DNA from: Cladopsammia gracilis
Taxonomy: Eukaryota; Cnidaria; Anthozoa; Scleractinia; Dendrophylliidae
Length of the DNA stretch: 64,000 nt
Reading direction: 5' to 3'
NCBI GenBank assembly: GCA_022457155.1
Contig: JAJGOT010000170.1
Location: 1,360,001-1,424,000, forward strand
The notes below the pieces were generated by a model, which searched no databases, was not told where the DNA came from, and saw nothing but the letters and a program-made list of their open reading frames with translations. Position 1 is the first letter of the stretch. Each line of letters opens with the position of its first letter. Both the position numbers and the translations under genes were made by a program. Below are positions 34,982 through 46,929 of the stretch, in pieces.

Positions 34982-35663
34982 ACAGTCAAAACCGGTCAAG
35001 CGTTCCCGCCAAGAATGAGTTAATGAATTCATTATTGCAAATTTGATTTCATTGCTCGTTTCAATAATCCGCTCTTCGAATAAATAATGCGAAATTCAAA
35101 ATAAGCCTCGATTCAAAAATGACCAAATGGCAAAATTTTACGCAGTCAATCGCGAATTGATATGAACTCGTGGTTATTTGGGAAAATTCGAGGAAGAAGT
35201 AAGCTTAAGCTTATATCGAGAGCAATGTAATTGTTGATATTTTTTGTATCTCCGAAAGCCTTCTCATACAGCGCCCAATAAATGTGATTTTTCCAGTACA
35301 AGTGTTTCATTGTAACAGCAAACAACAGCCATAATAGTTACCATGCACTAATGCTTGAAAAGAGGAAAAGTTTCCCAACAAAATGGATTATAAACCTACC
35401 TTTTACTCACACGAGGACGACGGAGATCTTAATTGCTGCCATCTTTGTTGACGAGTCGCGGTCAACCTGGTGCTTAGTATTCCATATATAGCATAAACCT
35501 TTTGTTCATTAATCCAATCAAAATTCGATTTTTGAATCAAGGCTCAATTGAATTTTGCATTATTTATTCGAAGAGCGGATTATTGAAACGAGTAATGAAA
35601 TCAAATTTGCAATAATGAATTCATTAATTCATTCTTGATGGAAACGCTTGACCGGTTTTGATG
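34982..35663. mobile_element. MITE with ~140-bp inverted repeats
   Basis: CAAAACCGGTCAAGCGTT at 34986 and its reverse complement near 35645 open arms of about 140 bases that match through ATTCATTATTGCAAATTTGA and TCCGCTCTTCGAATAAATAA. The 400-base middle has no gene. Confidence 0.8.
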
Positions 35664-35671
35664 TAATAGAT

Positions 35672-35820
35672 CAACAACGAGTGCGAGGGTTTGATCGGGC
35701 CATCCAATTACCGAGAAGCAATGAAAGCACGAGGCCTGCTTCGGCCGAGTGCTTTTATTGTTTCAAGGTGTTTGGATGCCCCGATCAAACTCGAAGCACG
35801 AGGTTTTTGATCTGGCTTCC
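35672..35820. repeat. Hairpin MITE
   Basis: GTGCGAGGGTTTGATCGGG and its mirror CCCGATCAAACTCGAAGCAC, with a GGCCTGCTTCGGCCGAGTGC centre. Confidence 0.7.
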
Positions 35821-35940
35821 CAAATGAAACAATACAGAATTATTCAGTATTAGTTTTTTTTTGCCTTTGTCCTTTTCAAATGCCGTCACATGCATAATTT
35901 TATTGAGCTTGTTGTGTTTCGCCAGTGTTGGTATGAGACC

Positions 35941-36531
35941 ATGTGCGAAACAGAAGCGTCTCGGTTTAGGGAGGCAACGGTTGTCGAAGAAGAAAATCTA
36001 GTCGATAAAGCTATTGCCCCGTCCACGAAATATAAAAAAAAAAAAAAAAAATGGGCAACATCCATTTTCTACGAATGGTAAATTTCTTGGTCGGTTCAAG
36101 TTCCCGTTCTCTGAGATTCGAGAGGAATGTTTAAGGACTATGATTTACACAAGATTATGTCACTTTCTGCTGGTATTGAAGACACGGACGCATTGAGTTT
36201 GAATTATTGGCTTAGCAAATTTGTCATGGACGTGGCCAAAAAGTTGGGAGAGAGATATCCACCGAAGACTGTTTGTGGCATAATATGCGGTATCCGGCGC
36301 TTTATAGAAGAGAAGGTGCTGAAGCATTAAATCATCTTGATAATGGCGACCGAAGGTGAGAAAAATGGTCCATTTTGTTTTAAAATTAAAATGTCGATGT
36401 CATGTTGAAGTTCCAGTTATAATACTCAGATTATTGTTTTGAAGGTTTACTCTGTTTCACCGAGCATTGGACGCGGAATCGAAAGATCATCGGCACACGA
36501 GAGGGCTTACATTTCAAGACCAAGAAAGGAA
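35941..36531 (+). pseudogene. DUF3504-type (ZMYM/QRICH1-like) gene fragment
   Basis: Exon 1 (about 35941-36351) reads MCETEASRFREATVVEEENL, KKWATSIFYEW, then in another frame GMFKDYDLHKIMSL, ALSLNYWLSKFVMDVAKKLG and ERYPPKTVCGIICGIRRFIE. A further frame change gives GAEALNHLDNGDRR up to a GTGAG donor at 36352. Exon 2 (36444-36531), after TTATTGTTTTGAAG, reads FTLFHRALDAESKD. This order matches the DUF3504 region of Crypton-derived proteins such as ZMYM2-4, QRICH1 and KCTD1 and of their many cnidarian relatives. At least two frameshifts, one next to an A18 run at 36031, mark a pseudogene or a decayed Crypton. The C-terminal recombinase part is not present. Confidence 0.7.
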
Positions 36532-36559
36532 TGTAAGGTTCCGAATGTAATTATATAAT

Positions 36560-37010
36560 TGGTGGAATAATAAACACTTCATGACTGGTCCCGAGGGAAA
36601 CAGTGAATTTTGTTTCCCGAGAATCTCGATGTTTCCCGAGACGAAGTCGAGGGAAACATCGAGATTCGAGGGAAACAAAATTCACTGTTTCCCGAGGGAT
36701 CAGTCATTAAGTGATTTGTTATATAGCAACAAAAAAACACAACACAAGACAGTTTGAAAAACGCGCCGAGCACTCGATCCATCATAATCATGCCACCTTT
36801 TGTCACGGTCTGATCACGTGCGCTAGCGGGCAACAGTGCAATGTTACCCTCTGACGTCAAAATTGTTGCCTGCTCTCGCAAGTGTTGCCCGCTTAGCACA
36901 ATTGGCGGGAAACAGTTTGTTTGTTAGATGTCATGTGACGATGAATCAACCAATCAACACGCGCGTTGTATTGACAAAAACTCCAGCTATATAACAGCAT
37001 GTATTGTTGC
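36560..37010. repeat. Repeat family Y, copy 2
   Basis: A palindromic head (36575-36715: GGTCCCGAGGGAAACAGTGA and mirror) followed by TGATCACGTGCGCTAGCGGG, GTTGCCCGC, GGCGGGAAACAGTTTGTTTG and CACGCGCGTTGTATTGA. It matches 17360-17745 in reverse orientation. Confidence 0.65.
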
Positions 37011-38397
37011 AAAACTCATTAATATGCAAGTGTTTGATTTGAGATCAAACACGGTTTTGAACTGAAATCAAAGCCCTTAAACACGGCCCGCACTATAAAA
37101 TGATAAAAGGGATACCTCCTCCCCCTCTTTGTCACGTTATCTCTGTTTCAACGGCTTATTCAAGATGGCGAGCGAAGCGAGAAGGAAGGAGGTGAACAGT
37201 GGGAAGTTGATATTTCAAGAAATAAAGCCAAACATAGCCTTTAAAAGAATAATTTAAGTTTGACAGGGCATGTTTGACGAAATGTATGGCGATTAAACCG
37301 TTGCAATGCGTGTATTGATCTGCATTTTGCATAAATCTCCTTTATTCACGATGCAAATTCGAATTTCCCGCCGTTAATCCTTCCCGCCAATGCGTGACGC
37401 CACGGACTATTCGATGTTATAATTCAACACATTGATACACTGCCCAAATATGGTAAAAACGTTATCGATAGATGTTATGTCTACATGACGTATAACCATC
37501 GATGGCGGTAAATTTGCATTTTGAAGGAAAGTGAAAATGACTGCTGCCTGCAACTTCGTGTTTTTTCGCGAAAAAGTGAAAAAAGAAAGAAAAAAAGAGA
37601 AGAAAAGAAAAGACAAAAATACTGTTCACATGATTGGACAAAAAAGGCGCGAAATTTTCGCGTTGTCGCGGTCGCAGTGTTTCGGCTTGGCGTAGCTGAA
37701 TGAAAACTGGTTCAAAGTTTAACCGCTCGACAAGAAGTGAATGAAGGAGCGATGAAGGAGCACAATTTTCGTGAAATTCCTTTGGTAATCACCTCTGGAA
37801 TATGATATAGACTGGATGTTTCCTCAGAAAAGTTTCTGATCTCGTCATTACGGCTGTGGGAGCTAAAAAACGAGCATTCCAAGTTTGTAAACAACATTGA
37901 TCGACTCAGCTCGTACTTCGATGTTTTAAAATTTGGTGCTTATGGAAGGGACTAAAAAGCCAATCAACTACAGGTACGATGTTTTAACCTTTTCTTGTAT
38001 CCTTTAGCTGTGAATTTTTGTAAGCTTACTGTCCACGCTGTTGTTCTTTCCGACTTTTCGCCGCTATGTTTAAGCTTGGGTTCGTAGCCGTGTGTTTGTT
38101 CAATTGTTTTGATTCTGAATTTAACTTTTTAAAATACGAAACACTTGTAACTAAGACATTCTATGCCATTTTACTGTGTTTTAATTCTTGTAGTCACTAC
38201 TCTGTTCCGTTCTTTGAGCAGACGAAAGCTCTTCGTAGAAACTGTCAACTGATTGTGTACGATAAATTAATTTTAGCTTGGCAAAAGTTTCGGCATTCAC
38301 TATTTGTTGTTTAAGAAATGGTGCGAGGTAAAATATTGTAGTTAGCCTTTTTACTTAATGAAAGGTTGTATATCTCAATGATTTTTTTCTCGAAAAT
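37011..38397. other. Intergenic, no gene recognised
   Basis: It contains a purine-rich run at 37565-37615 and a CAAGATGGCGAGCGAAGCGA context at 37163, which opens a frame of about 30 codons only. No exon structure supported. Confidence 0.35.
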
Positions 38398-38608
38398 GCG
38401 ATTTGTTATCAATGTGTTGAATTATAAAACAGTTATAGTGTTCAAGCTTGCACAATATTGACAAAGGCGCCACTTTCATTCATGAACTGTGTGATGTTGC
38501 AAGTTTCGCGCGGTAAAACATCTGTAAGCTTTTTTTTTTAAATAAAAGGCTTGTCGGCGATATTTTTTCTTCAAACTATGCTTTGTTATCAATGTGTTGA
38601 ATTATAAA

Positions 38609-38721
38609 ACTATTATAGCGCTCAAGCTTGCGTGATATTGCCTAATTTTAGCCGACTCGGCCTACGGCCTCGTCGGCTAAGTATTAGGCGATATCACGCG
38701 CGCTTTCGCGCTATAATAGTT
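38609..38721. repeat. Hairpin MITE
   Basis: ACTATTATAGCGCTCAAGCT and TTGCCTAATTTTAGCCGACT are mirrored across GGCCTACGGCC to GCGCTATAATAGT. A partial direct copy of its left end and flank lies at 38398-38460. Confidence 0.8.
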
Positions 38722-39341
38722 AATTGACAGCTCGGTGTCAACAATGAAATGACTGGCGGCTTGGCCAGGCCAAGGTTCCCTTTATAGCACGGGTCCGTGT
38801 TTAAGATCTTGATCTGGTGTTTCATTGGGTATCAAGGCTCATCCACCTGACCCAAATGGACGTGATGAATTATTAATGAGTTTGAGAAACTTAGAAAGAT
38901 TCGTGCTCGGACTCGCCGAATCAACTGTCACGGGAATATCTCCACAAAACTTATCACTGAAACCTCTCGAGAGTATTCGATCTTTGTTCAGAAATGCCAA
39001 GCGTTTCTAAATGATGCTTTCGTTTTGTAACGGACGAATTCTCTGAGCTTGGGCATACTATAGAATCTCGACTGACGGGTATAGTTTTCAAAATACTGCA
39101 TACCCGGCATTCTGAAATTCTTACCGTTTTTCCACGAAAATTTTCATTCGAACCTGTTGAGAGTACTCGATTTCTGTGTCTAAATACCAAGCGACTTCTG
39201 AACATTGAATTGTACTGAATTGTACACTTCGCCCATATTAATAAATAATAAATACAACAGTATGCGGAGGCGGAAATCCGCCCTGGGTCGTCTCACATCT
39301 TTACTCGAAAGTGTATAAACTGAGAGGAACGTGTGTCGCCC

Positions 39342-39617
39342 GGGGGGTACTCCCTTATATAAGCTATATAGGTATGTCAACCCTAAAGGGTATGGTTTTG
39401 AAGCCGTTTTGGTCTGAAATAGGGTATAGATTTTGACCATTTTGGTCCGAAATAGGATATGGTTTGCGCTTCTCAAATGTTTACAAAAACGGAAGCACTT
39501 CCTGGTCTGAAATAGGGTATCCAATTTTGGGTCAGGCCTGAAATAGGGTAGGGAAAATCACATATTTTGGTCTGAAAAAGGGTAAGGATTTTAAGAAGCG
39601 TGCCGCACACCCCCACC
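39342..39617. mobile_element. Poly(G)-ended MITE, copy 4 (truncated)
   Basis: GGGGGGTACTCCCTTATATA, then AGGGTATGGTTTT and GGTCTGAAATAGGGTA repeats as in copy 3, ending CACACCCCCACCC. It stops at the THAP exon. No clean duplication was found. Confidence 0.6.
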
Positions 39618-39639
39618 CAAATTTTCGGGGAGTATCTAG

Positions 39640-39790
39640 ACACTATGCCGTTCACAAAATCGACCCATTTCTTTTGTCGCTTCTTGGCTTCAACACGGTC
39701 ATCATTAAAGTAAGGTATTTTATGGAGCCCAATACCTGCCTTTGCATTTGAAATATTTTTGCAGCCGTAGGTAACACAAGTCGTTGGCAT
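39640..39790 (-). pseudogene. THAP-domain N-terminal exon, truncated
   Basis: The minus strand from ATG at 39790 encodes MPTTCVTYGCKNISNAKAGI, LHKIPYF and KKRQKKWVDFVNG. This is the start of a THAP zinc finger: Met-Pro, the first two Cys of the C2CH motif (Cys5, Cys10), the conserved Pro and the Trp of KKWV. The second half, with the Cys-x2-His pair, is missing, as the frame runs into the poly(G) element. THAP domains occur in host DNA-binding proteins and in P-element-type transposases; which one this was cannot be told. Confidence 0.7.
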
Positions 39791-42700
39791 TTCGCAGAGC
39801 TATTTTCGCAGCAACAAGTCACTGGAAATCATTGAGATGATAAAAATCTATCTCCTTCCGTGACGTCACTCGACCCAGACCTTGTACTCGGTAATGGAAC
39901 AAATTATATGGCAATTTTTCATAACTTTGGCGGGCCATAAAAAATCGGGGTTTTAACCCAATCGCTCCCACACCGGCCAAAACCGGCCGTACAACACTAC
40001 ACTGCTTTAAAAAATTGCAACTTTCTCAATCGTGCGAACATTGCCTTAACTAGCAGTTGTGAGCATCTACTAGAAAGTCTTTCAAATTGAGATACCCAAT
40101 AAACACAAAAAAGTCAGCGATTTTTGCAGAATATCAGCGTTTGAATTTGGACAATAACAAAAATTACCGTTTTTCACGTCATAGAAAAACAACAAAAATC
40201 ACGTTTTTGCCTTTTGTTTTTTTTTTTAATCAAATCATCGTGGCAAACCCAAAAGTTAACATTTACAGCAAAATTCACTACTAGTCCTAGCTTAGCAGTG
40301 ATTTTTTTTGCTCTTATTCGTTGCTCGGGCCGAATTAGAGCTTCTTATTCTAGAGCATACTCACCTTGCCTCGATTTTCAACATCACCACTGCACTGCAT
40401 GCTGGGAAATAACGAGATGTTTCGACAGCGTTCCTTCCGTCCGCCACACATTTCATATTTATACTAAGTCCACAGCCACTGCGACCCACCGCCGAAATTT
40501 CACGCTTGTTGTGTTCTCCTGTGGTCGCAACTTCCAAAATATGCCGCGGTGGGTCGAGAAATTCAACCAGAGTCGAGTCCCAAAGCTACTTCGTTTCCCG
40601 GCGGCCATTTTTCCAGTTCAGCAAGTCACGAGCCAAATTCGTTCACGAAGTACAACACCTAACTCGCTTCGCTGAGAAAGTGGACTCGGAAGTACCTTAA
40701 ACCTTAATGATGCTCACCAGGCAGCTACTAAAGGTGAAAAATGGCTGTGGACTTACCAAAAATCGAAGAAACACCATATTGAAGACTTTATTGCAATTCA
40801 ACAAAGCAAAATGCCAAAGTCACAATGACGTTTCCAGTAAACTCGAGCCTTCAGTGTTTTAGAACAGCAGCACTTTCAATGGTAACTTCAAATTTGGAGT
40901 CATGAAAGTCCATGAGGCGTGTGTATCCAGAAAATCGTTCAAAAATGCAAACATCGCCAGAAATCTCGAACCAAAGTGGGCCTCAAGCATGTTAAGGCAT
41001 GGGCTGTCCTTTGTTTTTAGACCCCCCGCGAAGAAAACTATGTTTTCTAGTAGAAGTAATGTTCTTTTGGTCTTAACGACCATTAAAAGTGCAAAGCAGA
41101 AATATTTCAACGTCCTTAAACCTTTTGAGTGTTAACAACTGTCGTCACGTGACTGATGACGTCATAATAAGGAAAAAAGAGCAATCTGAAACGGGCCGAG
41201 GATGGTTCATTGTGGCGGCCAAAAAACCATGCAGTATTTATTGACTTGGTGCATAGATACAATCCGTGTCCTGAATGGAGAAATATCTTCTTTCATTTAG
41301 AAGTTATTAAAAGAATAAAAGGGTCACGTGACCTATTTTTGAAAATTACTCTTTAACGGCAAATCGCAGTCACCCATTCAGGACAGATTCTTAAAGGGAG
41401 AAACCACAGAATTACGTTGGTATTTCAATATATATCTATTATGTCATTTCGGCGGCCCATTTTCACTTTTCTCTTCGCGTAAGAAAACTGTTATAACAGG
41501 TCACGTGATGTAAACATTCCACACATAAAGTAAACGCTAATTTAAGGACATGAAGTTTTATGTTATTACCAAGTTTGAGGATGTTTATGTATATATTTTT
41601 AAAGTAATGACTCTTGACGGATTTTATGCAAATTAGGCTCTGGGTCATGCCTTAACATGCTTGAGGCGGAGATCATTTGTGACTCACTCGACCATATCAA
41701 TAGGATTGTATTGTATTTCAGAATATCTGATTGGTCGGGTGGCGAAATGGATCTGTCTGCCTGTCGCGTAATATTTTTATGACCGCTCGCGTGTAGGGTA
41801 AAAAACGCTTTTTCTTCGCTAAACAAGGTTTCTTTAGCTATTTGTTTGGCAAAAAAGCGAAGCTTAATACACAAATAAAACGACGTCGTCTATCGAAGGC
41901 GAAATGTTATACTAGAAAGAGAGAATAGACCGTTTTTAAAACAACAGACAGAGGTCACGTAATATTTACTGTGACTTCTCCAGTTGAATTTCAAACTTGT
42001 CCGCCAAAATTCAACCATAGTAGGCCACCAAATTAGGAACAAGGCTAGTTTCTAGTCCTTATGGGATCTAAAGAATGCCTGGTCAATATTTTTTTACGAA
42101 ATGGCGTCTCCATCCTTTCGGCGAGGTTTTTCACAAGTATGCGAACTCGAATGGCGACACGAAGTGCTTATTGCGAACTCTATTATTGCATAAATTGGAT
42201 TTTAAAAACCGAGCCGAAATCATGGCGAAACTGCCAGATATTTTGCACAGAAACGGAGTGATGTTGGAACTTATCAAAATGGATACAAACTAAGGTAAGT
42301 GGCACTCATTCACCGGCACAAACGGGTCCGCTGAGATCTTTGACTCAGACGCCTTCAAAATGGTATCGTAAAATATAACTTTACAAAATTCGCAAAACCG
42401 AAACGAAATTGAAAGGTTTTACACCGAGGGAACCTCCGAAACAAACTTTGGAAAGGTCTGTTCAAAATGAGATACGGAGCAGCTTCTGAATTGTAAAACA
42501 TTTTAATCGTCGTAGCTTTGAAAATTATTTCCCATACATTTTTTGTAAAGAGATAATCAAAACCGAGGCCCAAAAGTTCTAAGTGTCACGCTTCAACTGC
42601 GCATGTCGATTCAAAATCCTTGGGAGTGAAAGGGTTAAGCAAAATCAAAATTTTTTGCGGCATTTTGTTAAGAAAAATAGTAAGATTTTTTTAAGCAAAA

Positions 42701-44052
42701 AAAAGGTTTTGGGGGTTATATCCACTTTATAATATGAAACATTCGTGACGTTCGAATATCAGTCACGTGACCTGTTAGTGAACGTTGACGGTTAAAATCT
42801 TCAGGGTAAAATGGGGAACATTAAATCAAATCAAATTTAAACTTTTTGAGCACCAATCTTAGGTGCTGGTCATGGAATAGCCTTGTGCGCATGTTCAAGT
42901 TTAATAGCAATCACGTTATTAGGTTAAATAGGTCACGTGACTTTAGAAATGGCTTAATAACTTCTAATACAAATTACAGATACCACCTTACAAGGCAGAA
43001 TAACGATGCTGATACTCTACCGGACAATTTAGTAGCACATATTTTTAAAATTATATTGCAGAACCTTCCAAATTTTTGAAAACGCATTTTGTGACGTCAC
43101 TCTCATATGATTAGCCAAGTCAGATGTATATTCTACTATTAGCATCGAACTTTGAAGTTAATTGTATTGATCAATAATAAAGGATCTCTAAATTCGTCGC
43201 GGGGTTCGTTTGAAATGCCTTAGTCTTCTTCTTTTTCCATTAAACTTGCCTCCTTCACTTCTGAAGATTTTCGCAAAAGTTAAAAATGTACATTCACAAT
43301 AATAACAGTAAAACTTAATTAATAACAAATCAATAAATAAAGAAAGGAGTGGTCATGTCTAGTAATCAAGACTGGCAAGCCTCTGTTTAAAGGAGGCCAA
43401 GGTCGATGCTTGCACTACATCGTCTGGAACAGAGACTGTTCCAATCTCTGATCGTTCTTGGGAAATAGGAGTAGAGATGGAAGTTCGTTTTTCGTCATGC
43501 CTTAACATGCCTCAGCACTGGTGACATTTTTTTTCAACATGCAGTTTTCACGAATTTCAAGTTTGTGGCGTTCATCTTTCTTAAACTGCAGTATAGATCG
43601 AAGGTATTTTAATTTTATTGCCATATACTGGTTTGTTTAATTTTTAAAATCCAATGTTACATTTTTTTAATTTTATAATTAGTTTTGAAAAAGCATTTCA
43701 AGGAGAGCAGTGAGAATATTTAAATAATATGATCCTTTGCCTGCTCTAGATGCCACATGTTTTGTTTTAATTTCAGGTTTTCAGTCGTAGCTCTTGTTAA
43801 TTGAGAATATTAACGGCTTTGTCGTATTCGATCATGTGAACGTTAAATACATATATATAGGCTTAGTCGAGGTGCTATGCCTAAAAAATCAAAAAAGAAA
43901 AATGTACAAACGTTAAAAATCTTAATATTCCAATCTTGCAAACTATAATAAACTGGCAGAGAAACACTCTTAAGGCCGGTTATTTATATTTAAACGAAGT
44001 CTAACTTATTAAACTCGGTTTAAGACAATAATGGACCTGCACATTTGTTTAT
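39791..44052. other. Intergenic, with spaced GTCACGTGAC palindromes
   Basis: No gene could be supported in this 4.2 kb. GTCACGTGA(C/T) occurs at 41144, 41323, 41500, 42762 and 42932, the first three about 178 bases apart. The frame at 42075-42293 ends at a TAAG-GTAAGT junction but has no start support or homology. Frames at 40214-40700 overlap on both strands and look like shadows. Confidence 0.4.
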
Positions 44053-44350
44053 GTGGAGACACGGTGGTCTAGTGGTAAGCGCGTCGGACTTTCAACCTGA
44101 AGGTCGGTGGTTCGAAGCCTGGTCTCTGTCGTCGTGTTGTTTCCTTAGACAAGAAACTTTACTCCACACTGTCTCTCTCCATCCAGGTGTATAAATGGGT
44201 ACCAGCGACAAAATGCTGGGGATAACCCTGCGATGGACTAGCATCCCATCCAGGGGGGAGTAGCAATATTCCTAGTCGCTTTATGCTACAGAAACCGGGT
44301 TAAGCTCCGATCGTGTGGGCCATCTGGCTCGTGTGCGACTTTACTTACTT
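44053..44350 (+). mobile_element. tRNA-Glu-derived SINE, intact
   Basis: The head (44055-44128) is tRNA-like: A box TGGTCTAGTGGTAAGC, anticodon loop CTTTCAA (TTC, Glu), B box GGTTCGAAGCC. A conserved body follows (GGGTACCAGCGACAAAATGC, GATGGACTAGCATCCCATCC, GTGTGCGACTTTAC) and a TTACTTAC tail. The element is flanked by ACATTTGTTTAT on both sides (44041-44052, 44351-44362), a perfect 12-bp target duplication, so it is complete and rather young. RNA polymerase III transcription and LINE-driven copying are expected for this class. Confidence 0.9.
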
Positions 44351-46051
44351 ACATTTGTTTATAAGAAGGTTATTTTAAGAAGTAGATACATTTGTTTTCT
44401 ATGCGCTTTATGCCTTCTGCATGATGGACGCTGTTTTTAAGGTAAATAATGTTTTAAAATTAGGTTTGGCCAGATTGAAATTGGCCCGGGCCGCGGTTTT
44501 GTTTAACACCGTCTATATAAACGTCGTTGAAATTGCCGGTCCTAAAAGTCCAATATAATGTACATGTATTTAATTTGCTACAAAAATAAAAAGAATCATT
44601 AACATCCAAAATTAAATCTGAAGTAAAAATCCTGTTTGATCTTGTTTCGGGGTATGTAAAACCAGGCACTCACTTCCAAATATTAAATCTGAAAAGGAGA
44701 AAAAAGGCTCAGATTTAAATAGAACGATGATAAAACAATTAATTCCTGATATATCTGTTATATTGCACATCATTCCTAGTTTATACAATTGTAGTTTTAG
44801 ATATGAGTTTAGTCATAAGTTAATAATTGATTCTGATCTATTCTCGAAGGTAACAAAAACAGTTTTTTCAAGCCGGCAGATCGATCGTGAATTTATCTGT
44901 TTCCCCTTGGAATCTGCCAATGGTCAGATACAAACGTAAACTTATTGTATTTCTTACCTAAGAATTACTGTTAACTCTCGGAAGGGGGGCTCTCGGAAGG
45001 GGGGGGGGGGGGAGGTCTCCTTTAAGGTTTTTCTCCAACGTTTTCAAGAGCATAGATTGTTAGCGTGCATGCCGTCTTCAATAGCTGTTCGTTTATCATG
45101 AGACACACTTTGGTAAAATTTGGCGACAAACAGTTGCTATGGTATGACGTAAAGCCATTATTTTTTGAATAGAAACTGAATGCGTGTTTTTCACCTTTTT
45201 TTCGATGAAAAAGCATAGAAAACGCCACCAAAATCAGCAGCCAAATGTTTATTGCATCATACAATATTATTTGCAATTTCTGCATTTTCCCGATAAATTT
45301 GAATTTTAGATGATATAACAGACCCTCAGTAGCGCCATAACCCATAATATATACTCCATCTTGTAAAGTACATCACAGGCTATCTATCAGAGGCAATATT
45401 GTAACACCGCAAAAACCCTAAGGAGGGGCCCCCCTCCATCCCCTTGTACCACATGGGCGTATATAAGTTTGCGTGTATGTCCGAGGGTTAAGGAGATCAG
45501 ATTGGGCTAAAACTTCGCATTTTACTAACTGAATGTGTGAAGCTGACATTAACTTTTTAGATTAACGGGTTTATGATCATAATATCTTGTATATCTCCGT
45601 TCTTCTGTTTCATGTGCGACTGTAAGACCACAGCGAGCTTGTGGCCGAGAACAGACAAATTAGCCAAAATCAGATTCAAATATTATGATCTTATTTCCCA
45701 AAGAGCAGTATAACAGAACATCTAAATTTGTTATTACACTCTCTTCGCGCCATGTTCACAATTGAAACGGTTTGTCTGACTTATTCTTCTCAGCTTGGCT
45801 TTCTTCCTTAAAATAATTTAGTCACCTGAAAGACAGTATATTTATTTTGTACCTTCAACTCCATAGTTTCAATTGTTTTAGTTTTTTTCTTTCTTTGTTA
45901 ATTTTTAGGGCATATACGAATGTATTTATGTATAACCTCGGTGGAATTTACCTATACCAATTTCCGCAAGCCGTCCTTTATATATAAGCCTCGATATTTT
46001 GTTCTTTCCAAAAAAAGGTAAACTCCTAAGAAACATTTAATTAACTAATCA
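44351..46051. other. Intergenic, poly(G) tract
   Basis: A CTCTCGGAAGGGGGG direct repeat ends in a run of 14 G (near 44999-45012). A 107-codon minus-strand frame (45345-45022) has one hydrophobic stretch (IWLLILVAFSMLF) but no other support. A weak splice-acceptor plus stop at 44688-44612 could be a last exon of the gene at 48-57 kb; too weak to call. Confidence 0.35.
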
Positions 46052-46399
46052 GGGGCCGGTATTCACGAAGACATCCTAAGTACTAAAAGTCTCCTAAGTT
46101 ATAACTTAGGAGATAACTGGTTTTCACGAAGACCTCCTATTGTAAGACATGTCTTAGCTTTTCTCTTTAACTTAGGACCTCCTAAATTTTTCAAGACATG
46201 TCATAACTGGTATTCACATAGACCACTTAACGTAAGATATGTCGTAAACTTAGAAGGTCAACGTTGACCTCCTAACGTGTTAAGACATGCCTTAAATCCA
46301 AAGTGATGTCGGCGGGAATGTTGTTGTGAGCCCAAACTCGACAAGCTTTGCGAAAAATAAATTCTTCTGAGACAGTATCGTTCTTGGGAAGAAATGTTA

Positions 46400-46925
46400 C
46401 AGTAATATCGCGAATTTATTGCGTGAAAATTTGACAAACCCTACCCATCGTCCGCAACCTGTTGCGGTGGAATTGCAAGTTTGCGTGGCTTTGAGATTTT
46501 ATACCAGTGTGGCGGTTTTCAGAATGTTCTTGTCCCCGTGAACGGTTTAAGCCAGTCTACAGTTTCACGATGCATTAAAAAGATGTAACTCTGTGGAAAA
46601 GTAAATAATTTGTTTTCCTTTCCTAAGGATAGTGTTGTAAAACAAATAAAACTAAAACTTAAGCGTCAGTTTAAGAAAAAATAGGATTTTCTGAATGTCT
46701 TAGGTGCAATAGACTGCACTAACGTGCCGATCAAGGAGCCTTCATTCATGGAAAGAAAGAGCTATCACTTTAATAATACTCAAGTAGTGCGCGACGCAGA
46801 AAATATAATATTAAACGTCCTGGCAAAATGGCATGGGGCTGCCACGACGCTTTTCAATGGAGCGACAGCAGCTTGTGTCAGTGCTTTAAGAGGGCGATAT
46901 CAATAATGGTATCACTTTTCTGGAA
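46400..46925 (+). pseudogene. Harbinger DDE transposase remnant
   Basis: The plus strand reads PVNGLSQSTVSRCIKKM (the helix-turn-helix part), then DFLNVLGAIDCTNVPIKEPS, RKSYHFNNTQVVRDAE, ILNVLAKWHGAA, and after a frameshift near 46840 CHDAFQWSDSSLCQCFKRA. These are the HARBI1-type blocks: the first catalytic Asp in GAIDCT, the second in H-D-A-F. The third catalytic residue is not preserved. A stop near 46590 and the frameshift make it dead. Confidence 0.85.
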
Positions 46926-46929
46926 CATC

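Noticed and set aside
38825..39010. 61-codon plus-strand ORF (DPNGRDELLMSLRNLERFVL)
   Set aside because: Looks protein-like but matches no family I know, and no splice partner or start context was found.
40214..40700. 153- and 64-codon ORFs and a CpG-containing stretch
   Set aside because: Both strands are open in part, no motif; an untranslated first exon cannot be excluded but is not supported.
42061..42295. Exon-like segment ending at GTAAGT
   Set aside because: The only long frame stops one base before the donor, so the exon would be non-coding at its end; no partner exon.
44055..44128. Functional tRNA-Glu gene
   Set aside because: The tRNA-like part continues into a SINE body and the whole unit has a 12-bp target duplication, so it is a SINE head.
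44612..44688. Possible last exon of the mucin-like gene
   Set aside because: Good acceptor (TTTTCTCCTTTTCAG) and matching phase, but only 25 codons and no similarity; it cannot be told from chance.
45022..45345. Possible further exon of the mucin-like gene with a membrane segment (IWLLILVAFSMLF)
   Set aside because: A CAAG acceptor at the right phase exists, but the polypyrimidine tract is poor and phase agreement alone is one chance in three.
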